The translations under genes were made by a program, and so were the position numbers. From Halothiobacillus sp. (GTDB lineage Bacteria; Pseudomonadota; Gammaproteobacteria; Halothiobacillales; Halothiobacillaceae): a stretch of 52,404 bases of DNA. The notes under the pieces were generated by a model. That model did no database searches and was not told where the DNA came from. It worked only from the letters and a program-made list of their open reading frames with translations. The stretch is from contig JAGUXT010000031.1 in NCBI GenBank assembly GCA_020061705.1, positions 1-52,404 of the forward strand. Direction: 5' to 3'. The first letter of the stretch is position 1, and each line of letters begins with the position of its first letter. Positions 9,241 through 16,955 of this stretch are shown one piece after another.

Positions 9241-10830
9241 TCACTCCGTCACATAATCCCCATGCTCGCGCGTGGCGAGGAAGCGGATGTCCGGCCAGCG
9301 CTCCATGGTCATTTGCAGGTTGACGCGGGTGGAGGCGATGTACACCAGATCCCCGGCGTGATCGAGCGCGAGGTTGGCTTCGTGCTTGGTTTTGAACTCG
9401 TTGAGCTTCTTCTCGTCATCGCATTCCACCCAGCGCGCGGTGTTGACGTTGACCATCTCAAAGCTGCAATCGACGTTGTATTCTGACTTGAGGCGGTGCG
9501 CTACCACGTCGAACTGCAATACGCCAACCGCGCCTAGAATCAGATCATTGTTAATCAGCGGACGGTAAAGCTGGGTCGCGCCTTCTTCGCACAACTGCAT
9601 CAAGCCTTTCTGCAACTGCTTCATTTTCAGCGGGTCGCGCAACTGGGCGCGGCGGAACAGTTCCGGCGCGAAGTTGGGGATGCCGGTGTAGGCGAAGTTG
9701 TCGCCCTCGGTGAAGGTGTCGCCAATGCGGATGGTGCCGTGGTTGTGAATACCGATGATGTCGCCGGGGTAGGCATCCTCGACATGCTCGCGCTCGCTGG
9801 CCATAAAGGTCAGCGCGTCGGCGATTTTAATATCACGCCCAAGACGCACATGTTTAACCTTCATGCCCTTGCTGAACTTGCCGGAACAGACGCGGAAGAA
9901 GGCCACGCGGTCGCGGTGCGCCGGATCCATGTTGGCCTGGATTTTGAACACGAAGCCACTGAATTTCTCTTCCTCCGGTTGCACCACGCGGGTGCTGGTG
10001 GCGCGTGCCAGCGGGCCGGGCGCTTGTTCGACGAAGAATTCCAGCAGTTCACGTACACCGAAGTTGTTCATCGCTGAACCAAAAAACACCGGGCTTAATT
10101 CGCCACGACGATAGGCATCCAGATCAAAAGCGTGACTGGCACCTTGCACCAGTTCGATTTCCTCGCGGAATTCTGCAGCACGCATCCCCAGCAACTCGTC
10201 CAGTTTGGGATTATCCAACCCGTCGATCACTTCAAATTCGGCTTTGCCATGGGGCTCAAAGATAAAAATGCGGTTGTCATAAAGGTGGTACACACCCTTG
10301 AAGGCCTTGCCCATACCAATCGGCCAGGTAATGGGCGCACATTTGATCTTGAGCACACTCTCGACCTCATCCAGCAACTCCATTGGCTCGCGGCCTTCGC
10401 GGTCGAGCTTGTTGATAAAGGTCATGATCGGCGTGTCTCGCAGGCGGCACACGTCCATCAGCTTGATGGTGCGCTCTTCCACGCCCTTGGCGCTGTCGAT
10501 CACCATCAGCGCGGAATCCACCGCCGTCAGCACGCGGTAGGTATCTTCGGAGAAGTCTTCGTGACCGGGTGTATCCAGCAGGTTGACGATGCGCTCCTTG
10601 AACGGGAATTGCATCACCGATGAAGTCACCGAAATTCCGCGCTGCTTTTCCAGCTCCATCCAGTCGGAGGTGGCATGGCGGCTGGCCTTGCGCCCCTTGA
10701 CCGTACCCGCCAACTGGATTGCGCCGCCGAACAGCAGCAACTTTTCGGTCAGCGTGGTCTTACCGGCATCCGGGTGGGAGATGATCGCAAAGGTGCGACG
10801 TTTTTTGAGGTTTTGCAGAAATTCAGACAT
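9241..10830 (-). CDS. prfC: Peptide chain release factor 3
   Basis: Translational GTPase that removes RF1/RF2 from the ribosome after peptide release. It is 529 residues from [14 protein letters not shown], matching the family start. G1 is [13 protein letters not shown], then [14 protein letters not shown] (G3) and FINKLDRE (G4); domains II and III follow. An upstream in-frame ATG at 10863 would add eleven non-conserved residues and lies against the preceding terminator. No strong Shine-Dalgarno is visible at 10830. Confidence 0.97.
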   Translation of the reverse strand: MSEFLQNLKKRRTFAIISHPDAGKTTLTEKLLLFGGAIQLAGTVKGRKASRHATSDWMELEKQRGISVTSSVMQFPFKERIVNLLDTPGHEDFSEDTYRVLTAVDSALMVIDSAKGVEERTIKLMDVCRLRDTPIMTFINKLDREGREPMELLDEVESVLKIKCAPITWPIGMGKAFKGVYHLYDNRIFIFEPHGKAEFEVIDGLDNPKLDELLGMRAAEFREEIELVQGASHAFDLDAYRRGELSPVFFGSAMNNFGVRELLEFFVEQAPGPLARATSTRVVQPEEEKFSGFVFKIQANMDPAHRDRVAFFRVCSGKFSKGMKVKHVRLGRDIKIADALTFMASEREHVEDAYPGDIIGIHNHGTIRIGDTFTEGDNFAYTGIPNFAPELFRRAQLRDPLKMKQLQKGLMQLCEEGATQLYRPLINNDLILGAVGVLQFDVVAHRLKSEYNVDCSFEMVNVNTARWVECDDEKKLNEFKTKHEANLALDHAGDLVYIASTRVNLQMTMERWPDIRFLATREHGDYVTE

Positions 10831-10865
10831 GAATGAGATCGTTCGAGCGCGAAGGTCGCGCATGA

Positions 10866-10893
10866 TAACAAAAAGCCCGGCACAAGGCCGGGC
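10866..10893 (-). terminator. Rho-independent terminator after the DUF302 gene
   Basis: On the minus strand GCCCGG pairs with CCGGGC (10888-10893 with 10875-10880) around a 7-nt loop and is followed by a T-rich run. It lies 32 nt past the stop of the 10925-11587 gene and just before prfC, so prfC needs its own promoter close by. Confidence 0.85.
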
Positions 10894-10924
10894 GCTTTAG
10901 TTCTACAGGAAAGTTATGCGGCGA

Positions 10925-11587
10925 TTAAATTTCGCCTGTTGAAGCTTTCTCCAGCATTTCCCACATGGTGTCACGCACCCCAGTGGCAGCCTTGAGCAGT
11001 TCAGGATGATCTTTCATGGTCTGACCCATTTTCAACATCATGTCCATGTTGAGGGTCATCAGCCACAAGCCATCCGCTTTTTCGATCACGGCCACGCGGC
11101 AAGGCAAGTAAGCCGCCATGCTCGGTGCAAAATCAACCATCTTGCGCGCGGTTTCAGGGTTGCAGTAAGAGGCAATGAACAAGGTTCCGGACTTCACGCC
11201 ACGAGCATTCAGCTCGTCGGACAAAGGAAGCTCGCCTACGGCCTTAATATTGCGGTTGGTGGCAACGGATTCCAGTGAAGCTTTGATGTCATCCAGGGTG
11301 ACGCCTTCTTTGACCTTCTTTTCCCAAGTGGTGGTGTAACCAATTTCACCCTTGCTCGCCACCCAGCGATTTAGCATGGTGGCAGTTTCTTCTGCCGCGC
11401 CAGGTGCCAGATTGCCCGCTGCCGCCATCAAGCCCTGCGGATCCTTGTTGATCACATCAATAATCGGCTTCATGCCGGAACTCATCATGCCCGGCATCAA
11501 CTGCATCATGCCGGGCATAACGGCCGCCATATACCCACCTGCCACAAGGGCAAGTACACCAACCAAGGCCAGAAGGTTACGAATCAT
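10925..11587 (-). CDS. DUF302-domain protein with N-terminal membrane anchor
   Basis: From the ATG at 11587 (GGAG 8 nt upstream) the protein has one N-terminal hydrophobic segment (LLALVGVLALVAGGYMAAVM), then a Met-rich stretch (PGMMQLMPGMMSSGM). A DUF302 domain follows, covering about residues 85-200 with GYTTTWEKKVKEGVTLDDIK and YLPCRVAVIEK. DUF302 has no firm role; some members sit near redox and sulfur genes. It is divergent from a second DUF302 gene at 11896, clearly a paralogue (both have FCNP/YCNP, TAR, AYLPCR and LNMDM). Confidence 0.85.
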   Translation of the reverse strand: MIRNLLALVGVLALVAGGYMAAVMPGMMQLMPGMMSSGMKPIIDVINKDPQGLMAAAGNLAPGAAEETATMLNRWVASKGEIGYTTTWEKKVKEGVTLDDIKASLESVATNRNIKAVGELPLSDELNARGVKSGTLFIASYCNPETARKMVDFAPSMAAYLPCRVAVIEKADGLWLMTLNMDMMLKMGQTMKDHPELLKAATGVRDTMWEMLEKASTGEI

Positions 11588-11895
11588 CTGAAATCTCCAA
11601 ATTAAAGTTAAAGTCAAACTTGACGACAAGCGTCAACTTTTAGGCTCGCAAGATTAGCAAATCATCTCCTAAACCCAATGAGGAAACTTTTTATCAGTGA
11701 TACATAGAAGTAATCGCTAATTTTCTTATATTCATTTTTTCTTATACCCACATCCATATTAAGCAAGATAAATATCCTTTATGAACAAACAGTTAAATAC
11801 GTTTGTCATCCTTCATTAACAAACCCTAAACTACCCGTGTTGCCCCACATGCATGTGTGGATGGCTTCACATCAACCAATTCGAGGAGCACGGCG
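11588..11895. promoter_or_regulatory. AT-rich divergent promoter region of the two DUF302 genes
   Basis: A 308-bp gap, clearly richer in A and T than the rest (11690-11790 especially), between two divergent paralogues, so it should hold both promoters. It contains a perfect 12-bp palindrome CACATGCATGTG at 11846-11857, 38 nt before the TTG start of the right-hand gene, which could be an operator. No small gene is seen. Confidence 0.5.
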
Positions 11896-12468
11896 TTGAT
11901 TAAATCATCATTAAAATTATTGGTTGCAGCCACCGCTGCATTATCGCTGTCCGGCTGCGGATTCATGGCTATTCAGGACAAACTGGATCCGAAAGCCATG
12001 GATACCTACATGGGCATGTACGACCGGTTCGTCGCCAGTGAAGGGGATTTGGGTGCAGCCACCGTGTGGGCGGTCAAGGTCAACAAGGGTGTGACCCCAA
12101 GCGACATCGGCGAAGCATTCAAGTCGGCCTCATTGGGAACCGGCCTGTTGGATGTCGGCCAAATGCCCCTTTCAGAAGAAATCACTGCGCGCAGCGGCAA
12201 GAAGAGCCGTTACCTGCATATTTATCAGTTCTGCAACCCGCTTACTGCGCGTCAGGCCACTGACTTCAGTCCGTACTTCTCTGCCTACCTGCCTTGCCGC
12301 ATCTCGGTGGTTGAACACGAAAACGGCGAATTGTGGTTGTACAGCTTGAACATGGATATGTTTGTGTATGGCGGCAAAGAAATGCCAGAGCCCTTCAAAA
12401 CCGAGGCTATCAAGGTTCGCGACACCATCTGGAAAATGATGCAAGCCGGAGCCAAAGGCGAGTTTTAA
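11896..12468 (+). CDS. DUF302-domain lipoprotein, TTG start
   Basis: The start is TTG at 11896, since GAGGAG stands 8 nt before it and it opens directly into a signal peptide (SLKLLVAATAALSLSGCG) with lipobox LSGC. A longer version from GTG 11857 would bury the signal. The mature part carries the DUF302 domain with TVWAVKVNKGVTPSDI, FCNPLTAR and AYLPCRISVVEHENGELW. Paralogue of the divergent gene at 10925-11587; the pair places one copy as a membrane-anchored protein and one as a lipoprotein. Confidence 0.85.
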   Translation: MIKSSLKLLVAATAALSLSGCGFMAIQDKLDPKAMDTYMGMYDRFVASEGDLGAATVWAVKVNKGVTPSDIGEAFKSASLGTGLLDVGQMPLSEEITARSGKKSRYLHIYQFCNPLTARQATDFSPYFSAYLPCRISVVEHENGELWLYSLNMDMFVYGGKEMPEPFKTEAIKVRDTIWKMMQAGAKGEF

Positions 12469-12520
12469 CATCGCCTTCCCGAAGCTCAAGCCTGGTCACA
12501 GGCTTGGTGCTTGAATCCAC

Positions 12521-12547
12521 AAAAAACCCCGCAATGCGGGGTTTCTT
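12521..12547. terminator. Bidirectional terminator between the DUF302 lipoprotein gene and grxD
   Basis: AAAAAACCCCGCAATGCGGG continues into GTTTCTT: a 7-bp GC stem (ACCCCGC with GCGGGGT) with A and T runs on the two sides, able to end transcripts from both converging genes. A second small dyad (AAGCCTG with CAGGCTT) lies just before it at 12488-12505. Confidence 0.9.
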
Positions 12548-12564
12548 ATTGTGCTCCAACAATA

Positions 12565-12894
12565 TCAGGCTGCTGGAGTCGATGCTGCCTTCTCCAACAT
12601 CGGCTTCAAATCACCGCGCTGATGCAATTCAACCACGATATCCGAGCCACCAATCAACTCACCGTTGACATAAATCTGCGGAAAAGTCGGCCAATCCTGG
12701 TAACGCGGCAGGTTGTTGAAAATTTCCATATCGGCCAGCACGTTCACATAGGCAAATTCAACGCCGCAAGCCTTGATCGCCTCGGCGGCGCGGCTGGAAT
12801 AGCCACACTGCGGGAACTGCGGTGTGCCTTTCATGAAGATCACGATGGGGTTGCTTTTTACGATCTCGTCGATCTGCTGGAGGATGGGTTCCAT
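12565..12894 (-). CDS. grxD: Monothiol glutaredoxin GrxD
   Basis: CGFS-type glutaredoxin (Grx4 family), which binds and passes [2Fe-2S] clusters with glutathione as ligand. It has 109 residues, as usual. The active site reads PQCGYS, so the common Phe of CGFS is Tyr here, a known variant. Downstream are WPTFPQIYVNGELIGGSDI (the TVP-like and GG glutathione sites). Start at ATG 12894. It stands alone between two convergent or spaced units, with a palindromic repeat upstream. Confidence 0.96.
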   Translation of the reverse strand: MEPILQQIDEIVKSNPIVIFMKGTPQFPQCGYSSRAAEAIKACGVEFAYVNVLADMEIFNNLPRYQDWPTFPQIYVNGELIGGSDIVVELHQRGDLKPMLEKAASTPAA

Positions 12895-12934
12895 GATGCT
12901 GCCTTTTCAAGTTATATATTCGAGTAGGTGATAC

Positions 12935-12968
12935 TAGCAGCCTGTCGGACTTGAGGCGAACTGGCTGC
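12935..12968 (-). repeat. 36-nt palindromic repeat, copy A
   Basis: Read on the minus strand it shows GCAGCC at one end, the core TCAAGTCCGACAGGCTGC and TAG at the other, the same layout as copies at 15495 and 16879. Its ends are inverted (GCAGCC against GGCTGC). It lies between grxD and the amidotransferase gene. A REP-type element is the likely class. Confidence 0.8.
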
Positions 12969-13016
12969 AAAAGCCCATATACGAACAATATCCTGCGCGA
13001 TCATCGTGCGAATTTA

Positions 13017-14807
13017 TCAAACCTTCGGACTGCACAAACCATCTACATGGCGCTGCAACCAATACTCAAGCAGCGCCAGATGCCACAGCTTGCTGCCCTG
13101 TAGCCGTGTGAAATGCTGGTCCGGCGCAGCCAGCAGCGTATCGACATAGGCGCGCTCATAAACGCCACGTTCACGACACGCCTGACTGCTCAGAATATCG
13201 CGCATGAATTCAAGAAATTCACCGCGCACGAACTTGAGCGCAGGTACGGGGAAATAGCCTTTCGGACGGTCAATCACCCCGTCGGGAACCAGGCCGCGCG
13301 CCACGCTTTTCAGAATACCCTTGCCACCCTCGGCCAGTTTCAGCGCCGGTGGAATCTGCATCGCCAACTCGACCAGCTCATGATCGAGAAACGGCACTCG
13401 CGCCTCCAGACCCCAGGCCATAGTCATATTGTCCACGCGCTTGACCGGGTCATCGACAATCAGCGTGGTCACATCCAGCGCCAGCACGCGGTCGATAAAG
13501 GTATCGCCCCGAATGCCCGCCAGACGCTGCCCGATAAGCTCGGAGGTTACATCACGTCCGCGATACGGCGGCGTGAGCATGCCCTGATACTCGGCATCCT
13601 CGCGGTCGAAATAATAAGGGGCGAAGCGCTCCAGATCGGTGCCCTGCGCCGCGTCCATCTGCGGATACCAGAAATAGCCGCCAAACACCTCATCAGCGCC
13701 CTGCCCGCTTTGCACCACTTTCACATGCCGGCTCACCTGTTCGGAGAGCAGATAAAACGCCACCGCATCCTGCCCCACCATGGGTTCGGCCATGGCATCC
13801 ACTGCATCAGGCAGGCGCTTCAACACCTCACCATTCGGAATCACGATTTGCGTGTGCTGCGTGCCAAAGCGCTCGACCACCAGATCGGAATACTCGAACT
13901 CACTGCCTTTTTCTTCCGGCTGGTCTTCAAAACCAATCGAAAACGTGCGCGGTAGCGTGCCATGCTCGGCCAGCAAACCTACCAACAAACTCGAATCCAG
14001 ACCGCCGGACAGCAACACGCCCACCGGCACATCAGAAATCGCCTGATGCCGCGCCGTGGTTTCCAGCAACTTGCCGCGCAATGCTTCAACCCAGTCGCGC
14101 TCGCTCAAATCATCCGACGGACGCTGCGCCGTCAACTCCCAATAACGGTGCAGCGTTTCCGTACCGTCGGCATCAATGCGCAAAACATGCGCGGGCGGCA
14201 GCTTGCGAATACCGTTCAGCACCGTGCGCGGCGCAGGCACCACCGCGTGCAGAGTGAACTGATGATGCAAGGCCAGCGCATCCAGCGAAGTATCCACCCC
14301 GCCCGCACTCAATAGCGCCTGGCTACTGGAAGCAAAGCGCAAGCGTTCTGCATTCTTGCTGTAATACAACGGCTTGATGCCAAAGCGATCACGCGCCAGC
14401 CACAGGCGCTTGGCCTGCATATCCCACATGGCGAAGGCGAACATGCCGCGAAAATGCTTCACGCACTCCGCACCCCATTCCGCCCAGGCGCGCAAAATCA
14501 CCTCGGTATCACCGCTGGAGCTGAAACGATGCCCGCGATAGCGCAACTCCTCGCGCAACTCCGGGTGGTTATAGATCGTGCCATTGAACACCAGCGCCAG
14601 CCCGGCCTCACGATCCACCATCGGCTGATGCCCGTGAATCGACAAATCGAGAATCGACAAACGTTGATGCCCCAAGGCCAGCGCACCGTCGCTAAAACTG
14701 CCCGCATGATCCGGCCCACGCCGCGCCACCGCGCACATCATGCGCCCCACCGCAGCTAAATCTGCCCGCTCACCATCAAATCGCAACTCACCGGCCAGGC
14801 CACACAT
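13017..14807 (-). CDS. Asparagine-synthase-type amidotransferase, probably N-acetylglutaminylglutamine amidotransferase
   Basis: Two-domain glutamine-dependent amidotransferase of 596 residues. The N-terminal Ntn glutaminase has Cys2 as nucleophile (MCGLAGELRFDG) and RGPDHAGSF; the C-terminal synthetase has the ATP motif LLSGGLDSSLL. Features such as VVPAPRTVLNGIRKLPPAH, VVQSGQGADEVFGGYFWYP and the overall length fit the enzyme that makes the osmolyte N-acetylglutaminylglutamine amide better than AsnB. This is my reading from memory of the family. The usual partner ligase/acetyltransferase (ngg) is not next to it. The alternative is a plain asparagine synthetase B. Confidence 0.85.
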   Translation of the reverse strand: MCGLAGELRFDGERADLAAVGRMMCAVARRGPDHAGSFSDGALALGHQRLSILDLSIHGHQPMVDREAGLALVFNGTIYNHPELREELRYRGHRFSSSGDTEVILRAWAEWGAECVKHFRGMFAFAMWDMQAKRLWLARDRFGIKPLYYSKNAERLRFASSSQALLSAGGVDTSLDALALHHQFTLHAVVPAPRTVLNGIRKLPPAHVLRIDADGTETLHRYWELTAQRPSDDLSERDWVEALRGKLLETTARHQAISDVPVGVLLSGGLDSSLLVGLLAEHGTLPRTFSIGFEDQPEEKGSEFEYSDLVVERFGTQHTQIVIPNGEVLKRLPDAVDAMAEPMVGQDAVAFYLLSEQVSRHVKVVQSGQGADEVFGGYFWYPQMDAAQGTDLERFAPYYFDREDAEYQGMLTPPYRGRDVTSELIGQRLAGIRGDTFIDRVLALDVTTLIVDDPVKRVDNMTMAWGLEARVPFLDHELVELAMQIPPALKLAEGGKGILKSVARGLVPDGVIDRPKGYFPVPALKFVRGEFLEFMRDILSSQACRERGVYERAYVDTLLAAPDQHFTRLQGSKLWHLALLEYWLQRHVDGLCSPKV

Positions 14808-14889
14808 AACTTAAATTCTCCGCATAAACACGCCCAAACAGGATGCTGACAGGGCATTTCAGCTGCCTGCTAAATAGCACGAGCGCCCC

Positions 14890-15402
14890 TCAATGCTTGG
14901 GATGCTCCGCCTGCCATGCCGCCCACAAGCGATCAAAATTCCGATCCATCATGCCTTCAATCGCCGGGTCTTTAAGGATGCTGGCGGGCATCCAGCGCCA
15001 TTGTCCCGCAAAATAAAACATAAACCACGGCGTATCGGGTTTGCCAATCAATACACCGCCGACCTTAACGCTCTCCAACAGCGCCCAACGCCCCGCCACC
15101 ATAACTTTACCCAACTCAATTTCACCGGACTGAGTGGCAATATTTTTGCTCAAACTCTCCAGTTCCTCCATTTCCTTGGCCTGTTTACGCCAGCGCGATG
15201 GCAAAAAAATCACTTCCCTATCAATAAGCTGATGCGACTGACCTGCACCCAGACCACCAATCACCTGACGCATGACCTGCTGAACATCGGCGGCCTGTTC
15301 TTCAGCTGTTCCCTGCGGCAATACCTTGGGGGGCTCGCCACAGGCGATCAAGCCCAGACTCATTAATCCCAAGCCTAAAAATCGACGACGCATGCTGTTC
15401 AC
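14890..15402 (-). CDS. Predicted lipoprotein of unknown function
   Basis: 170 residues with an N-terminal Arg-rich region, hydrophobic stretch and lipobox LIAC (GLMSLGLIACGEPP). The start may be GTG at 15402, which has an AGGA 8 nt upstream, or ATG at 15393 (MRRRFLG). The body (residues 30-170) is soluble and ends in Trp-rich segments (PWFMFYFAGQWRWMPASILK). No domain is recognised by name. It lies downstream of the dioxygenase gene on the same strand, with a palindromic repeat between. Confidence 0.82.
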   Translation of the reverse strand: MNSMRRRFLGLGLMSLGLIACGEPPKVLPQGTAEEQAADVQQVMRQVIGGLGAGQSHQLIDREVIFLPSRWRKQAKEMEELESLSKNIATQSGEIELGKVMVAGRWALLESVKVGGVLIGKPDTPWFMFYFAGQWRWMPASILKDPAIEGMMDRNFDRLWAAWQAEHPKH

Positions 15403-15494
15403 GTGGCAGTCCTACATTGAATAAATTGAATGGTTGTTGCCGAGGTGGCTGCAACGCTTTCCCCGCTACCGCGGGCAAATAAAACTCTAAGCCT

Positions 15495-15530
15495 AGCTGC
15501 CCGTTCGTCTCAAGTCCGACAGGCTGCTAT
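15495..15530 (+). repeat. 36-nt palindromic repeat, copy B
   Basis: Holds TAGCTGCC, then CGTCTCAAGTCCGACAGG and CTGCTA. It matches copies at 12935 and 16879. It overlaps the last codon region of the 2OG dioxygenase gene, whose TAG stop (15527-15529) is part of the repeat, so the element supplies the stop codon. Confidence 0.85.
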
Positions 15531-16321
15531 TTCGGCTCCAAAAAACCATCCGCACGAAAAGTCAAAACCAGGGTGTCGCGCCAACTGTCGCCCTGCGTTT
15601 CCAGCGGCATGATGGGTGTGCTTTCGTGGATGATACGCTGGTCGTCCATCAACAAGACACTACACGGCTGAGTCAAGGTAAAGCGCACGCCGCGTTGTCC
15701 GTCGAGTTCAAACACCCGGGTTTCGCCACCGCGAATGTTTTTGCGCCCAATCAAAATCACCGCGACAAAGTCCACGCCATCACGATGTGCGCCTTCCGGG
15801 GTCGGACGCCCTACACCGTCGCGGGTGTCAATGCGAAATTGATGTGCCTCGATAAACCACTTGTTCACCGGGCGTACTTCGGCAAACACCAGCCCCAACT
15901 GGGTCAGCAGGGGTTGCCAGCATGGCAGGCTCACCAATTCCTGCGTAAGCGGCTCAAACCAGCGTGACATGCCGCCGTGCAATGCGTTGTAGGTCAGTGG
16001 TTGCCAGTGCGCGCGATGGGCAACCTGTTCCAGCGCACACTCGCCTGTGGCAGGATTGAGCTGCTGCACAAAACTGCCATGCCGACGTGAACGGTAACGC
16101 CCGCCGTCCTTGAGGTAGCGATCCTCGGGCAAATGATTCCACAACGGCATAAACGCCGCGCAAGACTCAGCAGCCGTGCCGATCAGCGTATAAACTTGTT
16201 CGGCGCTTAGCAAACCAAAACCTTGCTGGCGCAAGCGCTCCTGAATGTTCACGCCCGCGGGTAGCGGTGCGCCAAAACTTAAACGCTCCCAGCCCTCAGG
16301 CATGTCGGTCTCACTATTCAT
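15527..16321 (-). CDS. 2OG-Fe(II) dioxygenase of the amino-acid hydroxylase type
   Basis: Non-heme iron, 2-oxoglutarate-dependent oxygenase in the 2OG-Fe_Oxy_2 group that includes bacterial free-amino-acid hydroxylases. The iron triad is visible as AHRDGVDF (His and Asp, about residues 180-190) and IIHEST (His), with an Arg in WRDTLVLTFR to bind 2OG. The start at ATG 16321 has AGGAGG 7 nt upstream and shares an ATGA overlap with the stop of the CIA30-domain gene, so the two are co-translated. It is 264 residues, the normal size. The substrate is unknown. Confidence 0.88.
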   Translation of the reverse strand: MNSETDMPEGWERLSFGAPLPAGVNIQERLRQQGFGLLSAEQVYTLIGTAAESCAAFMPLWNHLPEDRYLKDGGRYRSRRHGSFVQQLNPATGECALEQVAHRAHWQPLTYNALHGGMSRWFEPLTQELVSLPCWQPLLTQLGLVFAEVRPVNKWFIEAHQFRIDTRDGVGRPTPEGAHRDGVDFVAVILIGRKNIRGGETRVFELDGQRGVRFTLTQPCSVLLMDDQRIIHESTPIMPLETQGDSWRDTLVLTFRADGFLEPK

Positions 16322-16830
16322 TCCTGACCCTCCTGGCCACAATAAAACCCCATTTGGCGCACACAAACATCCGCTGCAAAAGCTCGTCCAATGGCTACGA
16401 CCGCCAAACTGCGCAGTTGCAGCGGGTCAAGACTGGCGCTGGATTTATAAGCCTCAAACGCGACGAAGGGAACATATAACATCTGCCAATGGGCTGTGGT
16501 TTTGAATGTGTAGCGAAATGACTGCCACGGCAACCAGAGCTGCGTGGTGCGCAGGTGCAGGTTATACGCCTCGCCGTTACCACGCACTTCAATAAACACC
16601 CCATCCACGCCAGGCTGTGGTTTGGAGCGCGCATCCAATAACCATTTCATTTGTACAAAACCACCGCGATTGGCCAGTGACACCTGCCCACCAAGACACA
16701 TGAACCCGCTCGTTTCGTCCGATTGTGCGCGCACCTGAGCCACCGAAACGCCTCCCATGACGCGATCATCGGCGCATTGCCAGCGGTTGAAGGACGGACT
16801 GCCGTCATAAAGTGTGACCATGGCTTTCAT
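16318..16830 (-). CDS. CIA30-domain protein
   Basis: About 170 residues, nearly all a CIA30 beta-sandwich (NADH:ubiquinone oxidoreductase assembly factor family): the DDRVMGGVS signature is near residue 25, followed by GGQVSLANRGGFVQMKW. In mitochondria CIA30 helps assemble complex I; the bacterial versions are not well studied. Overlaps the dioxygenase gene by 4 nt. ATG at 16830 or 16818 could be the start; a TTG at 16833 is less likely. No signal peptide. Confidence 0.88.
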   Translation of the reverse strand: MKAMVTLYDGSPSFNRWQCADDRVMGGVSVAQVRAQSDETSGFMCLGGQVSLANRGGFVQMKWLLDARSKPQPGVDGVFIEVRGNGEAYNLHLRTTQLWLPWQSFRYTFKTTAHWQMLYVPFVAFEAYKSSASLDPLQLRSLAVVAIGRAFAADVCVRQMGFYCGQEGQE

Positions 16831-16878
16831 CAATGGAGTGACACCTTGCTTATAAAGTAATTTTTAGCAGCCACAGTC

Positions 16879-16914
16879 TAGCAGCCAGATCGTCTCAGGT
16901 CCGACAGGCTGCCA
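16879..16914 (+). repeat. 36-nt palindromic repeat, copy C
   Basis: TAGCAGCC at the left, CGTCTCAGGTCCGACAGG in the core and CTGCCA at the right. Third copy of the element at 12935 and 15495, here in the gap between the CIA30 gene and uvrD, 42 bp before the uvrD start. Confidence 0.85.
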
Positions 16915-16955
16915 GTTGAAAAAACGCTCACCCTCATCCTGCTAGAATGTGCGGC

